Positions 45,766 through 54,701 of a stretch of DNA of 64,000 bases are shown here, piece by piece. Origin of the DNA: Ruegeria lacuscaerulensis (lineage in GTDB: Bacteria > Pseudomonadota > Alphaproteobacteria > Rhodobacterales > Rhodobacteraceae); contig NZ_WQGO01000004.1 in assembly GCF_013034685.1 (NCBI RefSeq), positions 186,001-250,000 of the forward strand, given 5' to 3'. Below the pieces are notes generated by a model that was not told where the DNA came from, did not search any database, and saw nothing but the letters and a program-made list of their open reading frames with translations. Position 1 is the stretch's first letter; the number at the start of each line of letters is the position of its first letter. Both the position numbers and the translations under genes were made by a program.

Positions 45766-46527
45766 CTAGCTCCGGATGCGCCAACCGGTTTTGAAAATCC
45801 ACCAAATGATGCCAAGGCAAATACCTGTGAAGGCAAGAATGGCCAGCAGACTGAACACGATCGGCACGTCAGCCAAACCGTAGAACGACCACCTGAACCC
45901 CGAGATCAGATAGACCACCGGATTGAACAACGTGATCGTTTGCCAGACCGGCGGCAGCATCGAGATCGAATAGAACGTCCCTCCCAGAAAGATCAGCGGC
46001 GTGACCACCAGCTGCGGCACCAGCGACATCTGCTCGAAGTTACTGGCCCAGATGCCGATGATGAACCCCAAGAGCGAGAAACTAAGGCAGGTCAGCACCA
46101 AAAAGGCCACCATGGCCAGCGGGTGTTCGATCCGTAAGTCCACAAAGAACGTCGCGGTGATCAAAATCACCACACCCACGAACAACGCCTTGGTTGCAGC
46201 CGCTCCCACATATCCGATCACGATCTCGATGAAATTCACCGGGGCCGAGAGCAGCTCATAAATCGTGCCAAGGAATTTGGGGAAGTAGATGCCGAATGAC
46301 GCGTTCGATATACACAGCATCACCACTGACAGCATGATCAGCCCCGGCACGATGAACGCCCCGTAGGACACGCCCTCGACCTCTTGAATACGACTGCCGA
46401 TGGCGGTGCCGAAAACCACGAAATACAACGAGGTCGACAGGACCGGTGACAGAAAACTCTGCGCCAGAGTGCGGAAAAACCGGGCCATTTCGAACCGGTA
46501 GATGGCGGCGATGGCGGTCCAGTTCAT
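45766..46527 (-). CDS. ABC-2 type transporter permease
   Basis: A 253-residue permease with six hydrophobic helices. The ABC-2 pattern includes [17 protein letters not shown] near 25 and [16 protein letters not shown] near 178. With the overlapping ATPase gene (ATGA at 46524-46527) it forms a two-component exporter of the DrrAB/NodIJ kind. Substrate unknown. Confidence 0.92.
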   Translation of the reverse strand: MNWTAIAAIYRFEMARFFRTLAQSFLSPVLSTSLYFVVFGTAIGSRIQEVEGVSYGAFIVPGLIMLSVVMLCISNASFGIYFPKFLGTIYELLSAPVNFIEIVIGYVGAAATKALFVGVVILITATFFVDLRIEHPLAMVAFLVLTCLSFSLLGFIIGIWASNFEQMSLVPQLVVTPLIFLGGTFYSISMLPPVWQTITLFNPVVYLISGFRWSFYGLADVPIVFSLLAILAFTGICLGIIWWIFKTGWRIRS

Positions 46528-47453
46528 GCTGGATCTCCTGACACAAGATTGACGAAAATCTCTTCCAGGCTCGATTGCCGGGTCTGCACGTCACGTAACA
46601 CCAACCCCGCCTCGGCCACGTCGTTCAACAAGGTCGTGATCCCGGTACGGTCGGCATTGGTATCATAGGTATAGACCAGCGAGTCCCCATTGCCATTCAG
46701 CGTCAGGTTATGCGCGGCCAGACAATCTGGGATGGCCTCAATGGGTGCGGTCAGCATCACCTCGATCTGTTTCTTGCCCATCTGAGCCATCAAGGTTGCC
46801 TTGTCCTGCACCAGCAGAAGCTCGCCCTTGTCAATTACACCGACGCGGTCGGCAATGGCCTCGGCCTCTTCAATGTAATGGGTAGTCAGGATGATTGTCA
46901 CACCCGCTTGCTTCAACTCGGCCACGATCTCCCACATGTCTTTGCGCAGCTCGACATCGACGCCTGCGGTGGGTTCGTCCAGAAACAGCACGCGCGGCTC
47001 GTGGGCCAGCGCCTTGGCGATCAGCACCCGGCGTTTCATACCGCCCGATAATTCCTTGATGGCGCTTTTGCGTTTGTCCCACAGCGACAGCTTGCGCAGA
47101 ATTTCCTCAATCCGGGCATTGTCGGTGCCATAGCCAAACAGCCCGCGCGAAAACCGCACGGTGTTCCAAACCTTTTCAAACGGCTCCAGCGCGATCTCTT
47201 GCGGCACAAGGCCAATCATCTGACGCGCGGCGCGGAAATCCGTTTGAATGTCGTGACCGCCAACCGTCACACTGCCCGAGGTTGGCGTGGTGATTCCGCA
47301 AATAGTGGAGATCAGTGTCGTCTTACCGGCCCCGTTTGGGCCCAACAGCGCCAGAATCTCGCCCTGCTCGATATCCAGTGACACGCCTTTCAGCGCCTCA
47401 AACCCTCCGGCATAGGATTTCCGTAAATCCCGGATCGACAGAATTGGTGTCAT
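46524..47453 (-). CDS. ABC transporter ATP-binding protein (DrrA/NodI-like)
   Basis: A 309-residue ATPase: Walker [10 protein letters not shown] (about 38-46), signature LSGGMKRR (about 137-144), Walker [14 protein letters not shown] (about 157-169) and the H-loop TTHY near 199. The extra 90 C-terminal residues are usual for the NodI/DrrA group. Divergent from the CoA-transferase gene across 148 nt. Confidence 0.94.
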   Translation of the reverse strand: MTPILSIRDLRKSYAGGFEALKGVSLDIEQGEILALLGPNGAGKTTLISTICGITTPTSGSVTVGGHDIQTDFRAARQMIGLVPQEIALEPFEKVWNTVRFSRGLFGYGTDNARIEEILRKLSLWDKRKSAIKELSGGMKRRVLIAKALAHEPRVLFLDEPTAGVDVELRKDMWEIVAELKQAGVTIILTTHYIEEAEAIADRVGVIDKGELLLVQDKATLMAQMGKKQIEVMLTAPIEAIPDCLAAHNLTLNGNGDSLVYTYDTNADRTGITTLLNDVAEAGLVLRDVQTRQSSLEEIFVNLVSGDPA

Positions 47454-47601
47454 GCATAGTCCCCGTTCTGGCAGGGACAGTATCGCGCTGCGCCGGAACA
47501 GAACAGAGCCATTTCACAAGCGAGGTACAACCCTGCCCGCTCAAAATCCGCCTTGCAATTCTGCCCAGCCCCGGAAACCCTGCTCTGAAAGGGAAAACAC
47601 C

Positions 47602-48711
47602 ATGCTGACCGGAACACGCATCATCGAAATCGAAGGACTCGGCCCCGCCCCTTTCGCCGCAATGCTTCTGGCCGATCTGGGCGCCGACGTCATCACCATC
47701 CACCGCAAAGGCGGCGCAGTAACGCCAGGTATGCCCGAACAATCGCTTTTGGATCGGGGCAAGCGATCCATTGCGCTGGACTTAAAGGACCCCAACGACC
47801 TGAGCACCGCCAAACGCCTGATTGCCACGGCCGATGCCCTGATCGAAGGCTTCCGCCCCGGTGTGATGGAGAAGCTGGGCCTCGGCCCCGCCCCGTGCCA
47901 TGAGGCGAACCCGACGCTGGTCTATGGTCGCATGACCGGCTGGGGCCAGAACAGCCCTCTGGCGCAGACGGCCGGACATGACCTGAACTACATCGCCCTG
48001 TCCGGCGCGCTCTGGTATGCATCCTCCCCCGGCGACGCGCCGCAAACACCAGCCACCCTTGTGGGCGATATCGGCGGCGGCGCCATGTATCTGGTCGCAG
48101 GTCTTCTGGCCGGGCTGTTGAATGCGCAGAAAACCGGGCAAGGCACGGTCGTTGACGCCGCCATCTACGACGGCTCGGCCCATATGATGAACCTGCTCAT
48201 GAGCTTGCGGCAGACCGGCAACCTGCATGACACGCGGGGGCAAAGCCTGCTGGACGGCCCCCATTGGAGCCGCACATACGCGTGCTCGGACGCAGGATTC
48301 GTCACCGTCCAATGCCTGGAGCCCAAATTCTACGCCGAATTCCTGCGCAAACTGGACCTGTCCGACGACCCACAGTTCCAACAGCAATACAACAGCGAAC
48401 TCTGGCCAATGCTCACCAATCGCCTGACCGAGATCTTCGCCCAACACCCACGCGATCACTGGGCACACCTGTTCCATGGCTCCGACGCCTGCGTCGCCCC
48501 GGTCCTCAGTCCAGAACAAGCGCTCGCCCACCCCATGAACCAAAGCCGCCAAACATGGACGGCGCAAGACGGCAGGCTGCAAGCCACGGCCGCACCACGG
48601 TTCTCAACTCATGACTGGCACTTCAGACCCAGCCCCAAACGCGGCGAGCACAGTGACGAAATCCGCGCCGAGATCGAAACACAGCCCGAATCCGCCCCTT
48701 CATCTGGCTAA
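47602..48711 (+). CDS. Class III CoA-transferase (CaiB/BaiF family)
   Basis: A 369-residue family III CoA-transferase or racemase. MLTGTRIIEIEGLGPAPFAAMLLADLGADV is the alpha-methylacyl-CoA racemase-type start; the catalytic Asp lies in TAGHDLNYIALSG (about 129-141); RGKRSIALDLKDP is near 53. It likely moves or epimerises an acyl-CoA; substrate is open. The ATG at 47602 has GAAAGGG upstream. Its last residues, P-S-S-G and the stop, lie inside a 75-nt intergenic repeat. Confidence 0.9.
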   Translation: MLTGTRIIEIEGLGPAPFAAMLLADLGADVITIHRKGGAVTPGMPEQSLLDRGKRSIALDLKDPNDLSTAKRLIATADALIEGFRPGVMEKLGLGPAPCHEANPTLVYGRMTGWGQNSPLAQTAGHDLNYIALSGALWYASSPGDAPQTPATLVGDIGGGAMYLVAGLLAGLLNAQKTGQGTVVDAAIYDGSAHMMNLLMSLRQTGNLHDTRGQSLLDGPHWSRTYACSDAGFVTVQCLEPKFYAEFLRKLDLSDDPQFQQQYNSELWPMLTNRLTEIFAQHPRDHWAHLFHGSDACVAPVLSPEQALAHPMNQSRQTWTAQDGRLQATAAPRFSTHDWHFRPSPKRGEHSDEIRAEIETQPESAPSSG

Positions 48712-48765
48712 AAATATCTCGGGGGATGAATTGGCCAAAGGCCAAGAAGGGGGCTGGCCCCCTTC
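48691..48765 (+). repeat. Intergenic two-hairpin repeat, copy 1
   Basis: A 75-nt element that also occurs as copy 2 at 53512-53585 (64 of 74 aligned bases identical). It contains TTGGCC/GGCCAA (AAA loop) and a GC-rich second stem, AAGGGGGC-TG-GCCCCCTT. It overlaps the end of the CoA-transferase gene and supplies its stop codon. Two base pairs of the second stem differ between the copies by compensating changes, so structure is conserved. Confidence 0.85.
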
Positions 48766-48773
48766 CTCCTGGC

Positions 48774-49808
48774 TTACCGCGCGCGCACCGTATCAATCAT
48801 CAACTGAACATTCTCAGGATCCGCATCCGGCGTGATCCCATGCCCTAGGTTGAAAATATGCGGTCCCTTGGAAAACGCCTCTACGATCTTGCGCGTCTCA
48901 TCCACCAAAGCCTGCCCACCCGTCACCATATGAGACGAGGCCAGATTGCCCTGCACGCAGCCATCCACTTGCACATTGGCCGCCGCCCAATCTGGCGCGA
49001 CCGAGTTGTCCAGCGCCACACAATCCACGCCGGTGGCCTTGGAAAACCCGACATAGCCCTCTCCGGCCTCGCGTGGGAAACCGATGATCGGAATACCGGG
49101 ATGGCGTTCCTTGATGGCCTGTGTGATTACTCGGCACGGCTCAACGGCATATTTCTGGAACGCGTCGCCCTTCAGTGACCCGGCCCAACTGTCAAATATC
49201 TTGACCACTTCGGCTCCGGCCTCGATCTGGGCCGAGAGGTATTCGATCGTCGCCAGCGTTATCCGCTCCAGCAACGCCTCGAACAATTCCACATTCCCCT
49301 CGCGCAGCGCATGGGCCGGGCCTTGGTCCGGCGTGCCGCGCCCGGCGATCATATAGGTGGCCACCGTCCAAGGCGCGCCTGCAAAACCGATCAAAGTCGT
49401 CTCGGACGGCAATTCCCGCGATAGGATTCGCACGGTTTCATAGACCGGCGATAAAGTCTCGTGAATCGCATCCACGGGCTTCAGCGCGTCAAACTCGGCC
49501 TGTTGGGTTATGGTCGACAGGCGCGGGCCTTCACCGGTGACAAACCACAAATCCGCACCCAGCGCCTGCGGCACCAGAAGAATGTCAGCAAACAGAATCG
49601 CCGCGTCGAACCCATAGCGGCGGATCGGCTGCAATGTTACCTCGGCCGCCAGTTCGGGGTTGTAGCACAGCGACAGGAAATCCCCGGCCTGCGCCCGCGT
49701 CGCGCGGTATTCGGGCAGGTACCGCCCGGCCTGACGCATCATCCAGATCGGCGGCATATCCTGCACCTCACCCGCCAACGCCCGCAGCAGTTTCTTTGTC
49801 TCGGCCAT
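48774..49808 (-). CDS. hemE: Uroporphyrinogen decarboxylase
   Basis: A 344-residue enzyme that decarboxylates uroporphyrinogen III to coproporphyrinogen [20 protein letters not shown] (about 19-35) and [16 protein letters not shown] near 145-160 are diagnostic, with [10 protein letters not shown] further on. Length is normal. The ATG at 49808 follows an A/G-rich site. It is divergent from hemC across 106 nt, a usual alphaproteobacterial arrangement. Confidence 0.96.
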   Translation of the reverse strand: MAETKKLLRALAGEVQDMPPIWMMRQAGRYLPEYRATRAQAGDFLSLCYNPELAAEVTLQPIRRYGFDAAILFADILLVPQALGADLWFVTGEGPRLSTITQQAEFDALKPVDAIHETLSPVYETVRILSRELPSETTLIGFAGAPWTVATYMIAGRGTPDQGPAHALREGNVELFEALLERITLATIEYLSAQIEAGAEVVKIFDSWAGSLKGDAFQKYAVEPCRVITQAIKERHPGIPIIGFPREAGEGYVGFSKATGVDCVALDNSVAPDWAAANVQVDGCVQGNLASSHMVTGGQALVDETRKIVEAFSKGPHIFNLGHGITPDADPENVQLMIDTVRAR

Positions 49809-49914
49809 CTTTGCCCCCAATCATCCGGTTTGCGCCACCGGTCCTCCCTCAGTGGCAATTTGTCAAGCTCTGCCCCCATTGTCAGGGCAATGTGACGCGA
49901 TTAAAGCTTGCGCC

Positions 49915-50874
49915 ATGACACTGACCCTGCCCTCCCCCGACTCACCGCTCAAGATCGGAACACGCGGATCGCCGCTGGCGCTGGCGCAAGCCCATGAGAC
50001 CCGGCATAGGCTGGGCGCCGCCTTTGATCTGCCCGAAGAGGCGTTCGAGATCGTGGTGATCAAGACCACCGGCGACAACCGCGCCATGATCGACGCGGAC
50101 CGCCCGTTGAAAGAGATCGGCAACAAGGGCCTATTCACCAAGGAAATCGAAGAAGCAATGCTGCGCGGCGATATCGACATCGCAGTGCATTCCACCAAGG
50201 ACATGCCGGTGGAACAGCCCGTAGGCCTGGTACTGGACACGTTCCTTCCGCGCGAGGATGTGCGCGACGCCTTCATCTCGCCAAGTTTGAATTCAATCCA
50301 CGACCTGCCGCAGGGTGCGATCGTCGGCACCTCGTCCCTGCGCCGCCGGGCCCAGTTGCTGAACCGTCGCCCCGACCTGAACGTGGTCGAGTTTCGCGGC
50401 AACGTGCAAACGCGACTGAAAAAATTGGCGGACGGCGTGGCTGATTGCACCTTTCTGGCCATGGCCGGTATCCGCCGCCTGAACATGGACGACGTCCCCG
50501 CCACCGCCATCGCACCCGAGGACATGCTGCCCGCAATCGCCCAAGGCACGATCGGTATCGAGCGTCGCAGCGACGATTCCCGCGCAGCGTGTATGCTTGA
50601 GGCGATCCAACATGCCGAAACCGGACAACGTCTTGCGGCCGAGCGCGCGCTGCTGGCGGCGCTGGACGGGTCCTGCGAAACGCCCATCGCGGGTCTGGCT
50701 GAACTTCAAGGCAGCCAATTGCGTCTGCGCGGCGAAGTGCTGCGCCCTGACGGGTCCGAGGCAATTGCCGAGGAGATCTCCGGCGCGGTGGAGGACGGGG
50801 CCGAAATGGGCCGCGCCATGGCAAGTACGCTGCTTCAAAGGGCTGGCCCAGGTTTCTTCGACTGGAAAAATTGA
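49915..50874 (+). CDS. hemC: Hydroxymethylbilane synthase (porphobilinogen deaminase)
   Basis: A 319-residue enzyme building hydroxymethylbilane from four porphobilinogens. It has IGTRGSPLALAQAHE (about 14-28), HSTKDMP near 92, GTSSLRRRAQL near 138 and the dipyrromethane-binding Cys in DGSCETPIAG (about 251-260). The ATG at 49915 gives the usual N-terminus. A TTGTCA at 49879-49884, 17 nt before TAAAGC, is a possible promoter that would leave almost no leader. Confidence 0.96.
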   Translation: MTLTLPSPDSPLKIGTRGSPLALAQAHETRHRLGAAFDLPEEAFEIVVIKTTGDNRAMIDADRPLKEIGNKGLFTKEIEEAMLRGDIDIAVHSTKDMPVEQPVGLVLDTFLPREDVRDAFISPSLNSIHDLPQGAIVGTSSLRRRAQLLNRRPDLNVVEFRGNVQTRLKKLADGVADCTFLAMAGIRRLNMDDVPATAIAPEDMLPAIAQGTIGIERRSDDSRAACMLEAIQHAETGQRLAAERALLAALDGSCETPIAGLAELQGSQLRLRGEVLRPDGSEAIAEEISGAVEDGAEMGRAMASTLLQRAGPGFFDWKN

Positions 50875-51050
50875 GAAAAAATAGCGGTATGTGATCTAGT
50901 TCACTGCCAGCGCGCAGAAATCCGCGCATATTGGGATCACACCGATTGAGAAGTCGGGTTGGTCTCGAATAAGTCGAAGTTTTTTGTAAGTCTGTCCATT
51001 TTAAGTGGTATTCGAGGGGGCGAGACGCAACCCTGATATCCGATCAGCTA

Positions 51051-51088
51051 GGGCCGCTGTCAGCGATGACAGCGGCCCGTTTCCTTTC
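51051..51088 (+). terminator. Strong terminator downstream of hemC; possible small-RNA end
   Basis: GGGCCGCTGTCA (51051-51062) pairs perfectly with TGACAGCGGCCC (51067-51078) around a GCGA tetraloop, followed by GTTTCCTTT. It is 176 nt past hemC, far for a simple terminator. The region between (50875-51050) holds no gene; TTGTAA (50985-50990) with AT-rich sequence downstream might start a short RNA of about 70-80 nt ending here. Confidence 0.8.
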
Positions 51089-51090
51089 CA

Positions 51091-52371
51091 TTAACCTGCG
51101 CGAAGGATTACCTCGACCGCCTTTCGCACTGCATCACGTGTCAGCTCAAGATCGGCATCTGTCACGGCCAACGACGGGTAGAGCTTACCCGGTGACTTGA
51201 AGACACCACTCGCCCTTAAACTGTTATTGTAGAGCGCGTTGCGCTGGGGGTCATCGTGACGGGCACTGCGATAATCACGGCAGGGGCTATCGGTGAAATA
51301 GATGTCGAAAAGTGTTTCATCCCCGCAGATCTGATGTGGAATCCCCGCGTCGGTCAGGGCATCTGTCTGCATTTTTTGCAGGGCAGCACCGGTCGCGCGC
51401 AGTTGGTCATAGACGCCGTCGCGGCGCAGTACCTCCATCGTTTTCAACCCCGCGACCGAGGCCACCGGGTTGCCCGACAGCGTACCCAACTGCATCAGCC
51501 AGCCACCCTCGCCCACCTGATCTTTGTCGAAATGCTTCATGATCTCGGCGCTTGCACCCAACGCGGCCAGGGGGAAGCCGCCGCCGATGATCTTGCCCAT
51601 GGTGCAGATGTCGGGGGTGACGCCATATCTCTCCTGCGCGCCGCCGTAGGCTAGACGAAAACCGGTGACGATCTCATCAAAGATCAGCAGGACATTGTGT
51701 TTGTCACACAGGTCGCGCAGCCCTTGCAGATAGCCCGGCAGAGGCGGGATGATCCGTTGCAGCGGCTCGACCATGATAGCGGCGATGTCATCATGTTCGC
51801 CCAGCAACGCCGCGACAGCGTCCAAGTCGTTGAAGGGCGCGATCAGCATCTGCTCGGCCACGCCAGCAGGAATACCCGCGCTGTCGGGCACTGCTTGCGG
51901 GAAGTTGACCTGTCGGCTGGGGGCGAGGCTCATTTGCGCCTCGGCGCTCATGCCGTGATAGCCGCCCTCGAATTTCAGGATCTTGTCGCGCCCGGTATAG
52001 GCACGGGCCAAACGGATGGCGTACATATCCGCCTCACCGCCCGAAGCGACAAAGCGCACCTGTTCGCAACACGGCACGGCGTCGATGATCGCCTCGGCCA
52101 GTTCGATGCCTTTGGCGTTGTTGGCGAAAAAAGTCATGCCCTTGGGCAATTGTTCCAGCACCGCCTCCATCACCTCGGGGTGGCCATGGCCCAACAGCAT
52201 GGGGCCGGATCCGATCAGATAGTCGACATATTCATTGCCATCCTCATCCCAGACACGGCTGCCTTCGCCACGGGCGATGATGATACCCGGGTCGAAATTA
52301 CCAAAACCCCCTGCGGGCAGAACAGCGTTGGCGCGGGCGATCCATTCGGATTGGGTGTTGATCTTGAGCAT
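51091..52371 (-). CDS. Class III aminotransferase, glutamate-1-semialdehyde-aminomutase-like
   Basis: A 426-residue PLP enzyme of aminotransferase class III. FDEIVTGFRLAYGG is near 229 (Asp to PLP N1) and TMGKIIGGGFP near 255 carries the PLP lysine. FVASGGEADMYAIRLARAYTG near 97 differs from the SGTEAT of true HemL, so a heme role is unlikely. Its start is 1 nt after the stop of an enolase-superfamily gene, tying it to the methylated-compound cluster, where it may act on an amino or keto product. The ATG at 52371 fits the family N-terminus. Confidence 0.87.
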   Translation of the reverse strand: MLKINTQSEWIARANAVLPAGGFGNFDPGIIIARGEGSRVWDEDGNEYVDYLIGSGPMLLGHGHPEVMEAVLEQLPKGMTFFANNAKGIELAEAIIDAVPCCEQVRFVASGGEADMYAIRLARAYTGRDKILKFEGGYHGMSAEAQMSLAPSRQVNFPQAVPDSAGIPAGVAEQMLIAPFNDLDAVAALLGEHDDIAAIMVEPLQRIIPPLPGYLQGLRDLCDKHNVLLIFDEIVTGFRLAYGGAQERYGVTPDICTMGKIIGGGFPLAALGASAEIMKHFDKDQVGEGGWLMQLGTLSGNPVASVAGLKTMEVLRRDGVYDQLRATGAALQKMQTDALTDAGIPHQICGDETLFDIYFTDSPCRDYRSARHDDPQRNALYNNSLRASGVFKSPGKLYPSLAVTDADLELTRDAVRKAVEVILRAG

Positions 52372-52372
52372 C

Positions 52373-53476
52373 TCAGGCGATCTCCAATATCGGGGAACCA
52401 AGGATTTCCGGGTCGGGCGTCACGCCCAGACCCGGGCCTTCGGGCGGGGCGATGCGACCGTCTTTGCGGCTGGGTGCATCCGGGCAGAGGCGCGGGCCCA
52501 CATATGAGGACAGATCGCAGGTGTTCATCAACGAGCCATGCGGAGTCGAAGCCGCGAAATGCAACGCGGCGGCGGTGACGATATCGGACCCCCATGTGCA
52601 TTCGGCGCAGATCTCTGCCCCCAGATGCACTGTCAGATCTCGCGCGCGGCGCATGGCCGACAGACCGCCGAACTTGGACAATTTCAACGCCACTGCGTCC
52701 ATGCAGCCCAGTTCATGCGCGCGCAGCAGTGAGGACAGATCATGGGCGTTTTCGTCGATCTTCATCGGCAGGCCGGTGGCTTGCCGCACGGCGGCGCAGT
52801 CTTCCAGCGTTTTGCAGGGTTGTTCCAGCATGACATCCAGATGCGCGACGGCGCGGCCTGTGCGTGTGGCCTGCAGGCGCGATGCACCGCAGTTCCAGTC
52901 TCCGTAGACGATGGGGCCGGGTCCCACAGCCTCACGCACTTTGGTCAGGCGTTCGGCGTCGGCCTGCCAGTCGGCTTCAACGCCCAGTTTGACCTGAAAC
53001 TGGCGAATACCGGTCTGATAGGCGGTCTGCGCGATGCGGGCCATCTCATCGGGGTCTATGCAGGTAATCGAGTGATAGAGCGGCATGTCGTTGCGCGTGC
53101 GCCCGCCCAGAAGCGCATAGACCGGCTGGCCTGTGGCCTGGCCGAACAGGTCCCATAGGGCAAAATCGACGGCGGATTTGGCGTAGCGATGGCCTTGTAG
53201 AAACCCGTCGAGTTTCCGCATCGGGGCATCGGCCCCGAAGGGCGACATTCCGAGGATTTCCGGAGCCATTTCGGTGATCGCCGCTGGGACGCCATCGGCA
53301 TAGGCGGGCAGATAGTGGGGAATCGGGCAGACCTCGCCCCAGCCTTTCAGGCCGGTATCGGTTTCAAGGCACAGAACGTGGGTTTTGACAGTGGCGCAGG
53401 TTTTGCCCTCCGCCATGTGGTAGGTTTCATGGCTGGTGAGTTCGACGGACCAGAGGGTGATCGCGGTGATTTTCAT
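52373..53476 (-). CDS. Enolase-superfamily racemase/epimerase 1 (MR/MLE)
   Basis: A 367-residue mandelate racemase/muconate lactonizing enzyme family member. The barrel residues are all in place: Lys163 in QVKLG, metal ligands Asp193, Glu218 and Asp241, and Lys265 in ALKLSKFGG. A Lys/Lys pair on opposite faces is the mark of racemases and epimerases such as hydroxyproline betaine 2-epimerase, whose key residues, as I recall, have the same numbers. It is therefore probably an amino-acid-betaine or amino-acid epimerase. Nearby, gene 3 has the same T-W-G loop after the third beta strand; gene 2 does not. A 109-nt repeat-bearing gap separates it from gene 2. Confidence 0.85.
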   Translation of the reverse strand: MKITAITLWSVELTSHETYHMAEGKTCATVKTHVLCLETDTGLKGWGEVCPIPHYLPAYADGVPAAITEMAPEILGMSPFGADAPMRKLDGFLQGHRYAKSAVDFALWDLFGQATGQPVYALLGGRTRNDMPLYHSITCIDPDEMARIAQTAYQTGIRQFQVKLGVEADWQADAERLTKVREAVGPGPIVYGDWNCGASRLQATRTGRAVAHLDVMLEQPCKTLEDCAAVRQATGLPMKIDENAHDLSSLLRAHELGCMDAVALKLSKFGGLSAMRRARDLTVHLGAEICAECTWGSDIVTAAALHFAASTPHGSLMNTCDLSSYVGPRLCPDAPSRKDGRIAPPEGPGLGVTPDPEILGSPILEIA

Positions 53477-53511
53477 TCAGGCCGTCCTTGGGGTGTTGAT
53501 GTTGTGCAGTC

Positions 53512-53585
53512 AGAGGGGCCAGCCCCTCTCTTGGCCTTCGGCCAATTCACACCCCGTGATATTTCTAGCCAGATGAAGAGGCGGA
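53512..53585 (-). repeat. Intergenic two-hairpin repeat, copy 2
   Basis: Second copy of the element at 48691-48765, on the minus strand, starting directly after the TGA stop of enolase gene 2. TTGGCC/GGCCAA (GAA loop) is kept and the second stem reads GAGGGGC-TG-GCCCCTC. Relative to copy 1 two stem positions changed on both sides, keeping pairing. It fills most of the gap to enolase gene 1 and may end or attenuate transcription or protect the upstream mRNA. Confidence 0.85.
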
Positions 53586-54701
53586 TCATCGCGGGGCCTC
53601 GTAGGTTGCGATTGGGAGACCGAGGGTATCTTCGTCGGGGTGGACGCCAAGGCCCGGGGTTTCGGGCAGGTGGAGATGTCCGTTATTGTTGCGGGGACCG
53701 CGACCGTTGGCGATGTCGACGGTGATCATATCCTGGCAGGCCCAGACGGCATGGCAGTTCTGATCTGGGATGGTGGCGGCCAAATGCAGGGCCTCGGTAT
53801 CGGCAAGAACGGTGCCTCCGGTGGCCATGACGAACATGTCGATCCCGTGGGCCAGGGCGATATCGCGCATTCGGGCTGCCTTGGTCAGGCCGCCGACGCG
53901 GTTGAGCTTGATGCCAAAGACCTCGGCCAGCCCGTCGCGGGCGATGCGGGCGGCGTCTTGCAGAGTGACGAGGCTTTCGTCCACCGACACCGGCGACGCG
54001 TGGCGGGGTGCGATCGCAGCGATGTCATCGAGGGATTCGCAAGGCTGTTCGAAGATCACCTGCAAAGGCTCGCAGGCCTTCATCACGCGCAGCGCCTGTT
54101 GGCGAGTCCAGCCCCGGTTCACGTCATAAAGGACAATTTCGCCGGGGCGGCGGAAGCTTTCAACATCTTGGACGCGGGCGATGTCGCGTTCGACGTCTCC
54201 ACCGATTTTGACCGAATGGGCGATGTAACCACGGTCGCGGTAGCGGGTCATCACCTCGCGCGTTTCTTCAGCGGTTTTGGCGCCGACGGAGGAGGCAATC
54301 GGGCGCGGGGTACGGTACCCGCCGCCCATCAGGTCGGCAATTGGCAGGCCTGCAGCCTGCCCGGCAATATCCCAACAGGCCATGTCGATAGGGCTTTTGG
54401 CATAGAGATGGTCGGGGAGCGCCGTATCCATGGCGCGTTCCACATCCAACACGCGACGTGGATCGAGGCCCATAATAAAGGGGGCCATGGTTTCAATCCC
54501 GGCACGGATGCCTGGGCCGTGGGCGGGGACGTAGGTATGGCCCCAGGGCGTGCCCTCGCCCCAGCCGATCAAGCCAGTATCGGTTTCAATCTTCACCAGC
54601 GTTGCGTCCAGCGTTTCGAATTTCAAACGCCCGCCAGACAACCAATAGGGATGCTCAAGCGGCAGGTCGATTTGGTAGACGGTGATGGTTTTGATCTTCA
54701 T
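53586..54701 (-). CDS. Enolase-superfamily enzyme 2 (MR/MLE)
   Basis: A 371-residue member of the same family with Lys165 (SVKIGG), Asp193, Glu218, Asp241 and Lys265 (IKLNRVGG) conserved. After the barrel strand where genes 1 and 3 show a T-W-G loop, this one reads M-A-T-G-G-T, so its substrate probably differs. SSVGAKTAEETREVMTRYRDRGY precedes the first lysine. The ATG at 54701 is inside a 4-nt overlap with enolase gene 3. Likely a dehydratase or epimerase on a carboxylate. Confidence 0.85.
   Translation of the reverse strand: MKIKTITVYQIDLPLEHPYWLSGGRLKFETLDATLVKIETDTGLIGWGEGTPWGHTYVPAHGPGIRAGIETMAPFIMGLDPRRVLDVERAMDTALPDHLYAKSPIDMACWDIAGQAAGLPIADLMGGGYRTPRPIASSVGAKTAEETREVMTRYRDRGYIAHSVKIGGDVERDIARVQDVESFRRPGEIVLYDVNRGWTRQQALRVMKACEPLQVIFEQPCESLDDIAAIAPRHASPVSVDESLVTLQDAARIARDGLAEVFGIKLNRVGGLTKAARMRDIALAHGIDMFVMATGGTVLADTEALHLAATIPDQNCHAVWACQDMITVDIANGRGPRNNNGHLHLPETPGLGVHPDEDTLGLPIATYEAPR

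Noticed and set aside
49879..49915. Leaderless hemC transcript from TTGTCA/TAAAGC
   Set aside because: The -10 match is only 4 of 6, and leaderless initiation cannot be shown from sequence.
51091..52371. hemL (glutamate-1-semialdehyde aminomutase), suggested by closeness to hemE and hemC
   Set aside because: The SGTEAT region reads SGGEAD, it runs opposite to hemC and is 1 nt from an enolase gene. Alphaproteobacteria usually make aminolevulinate by ALA synthase.
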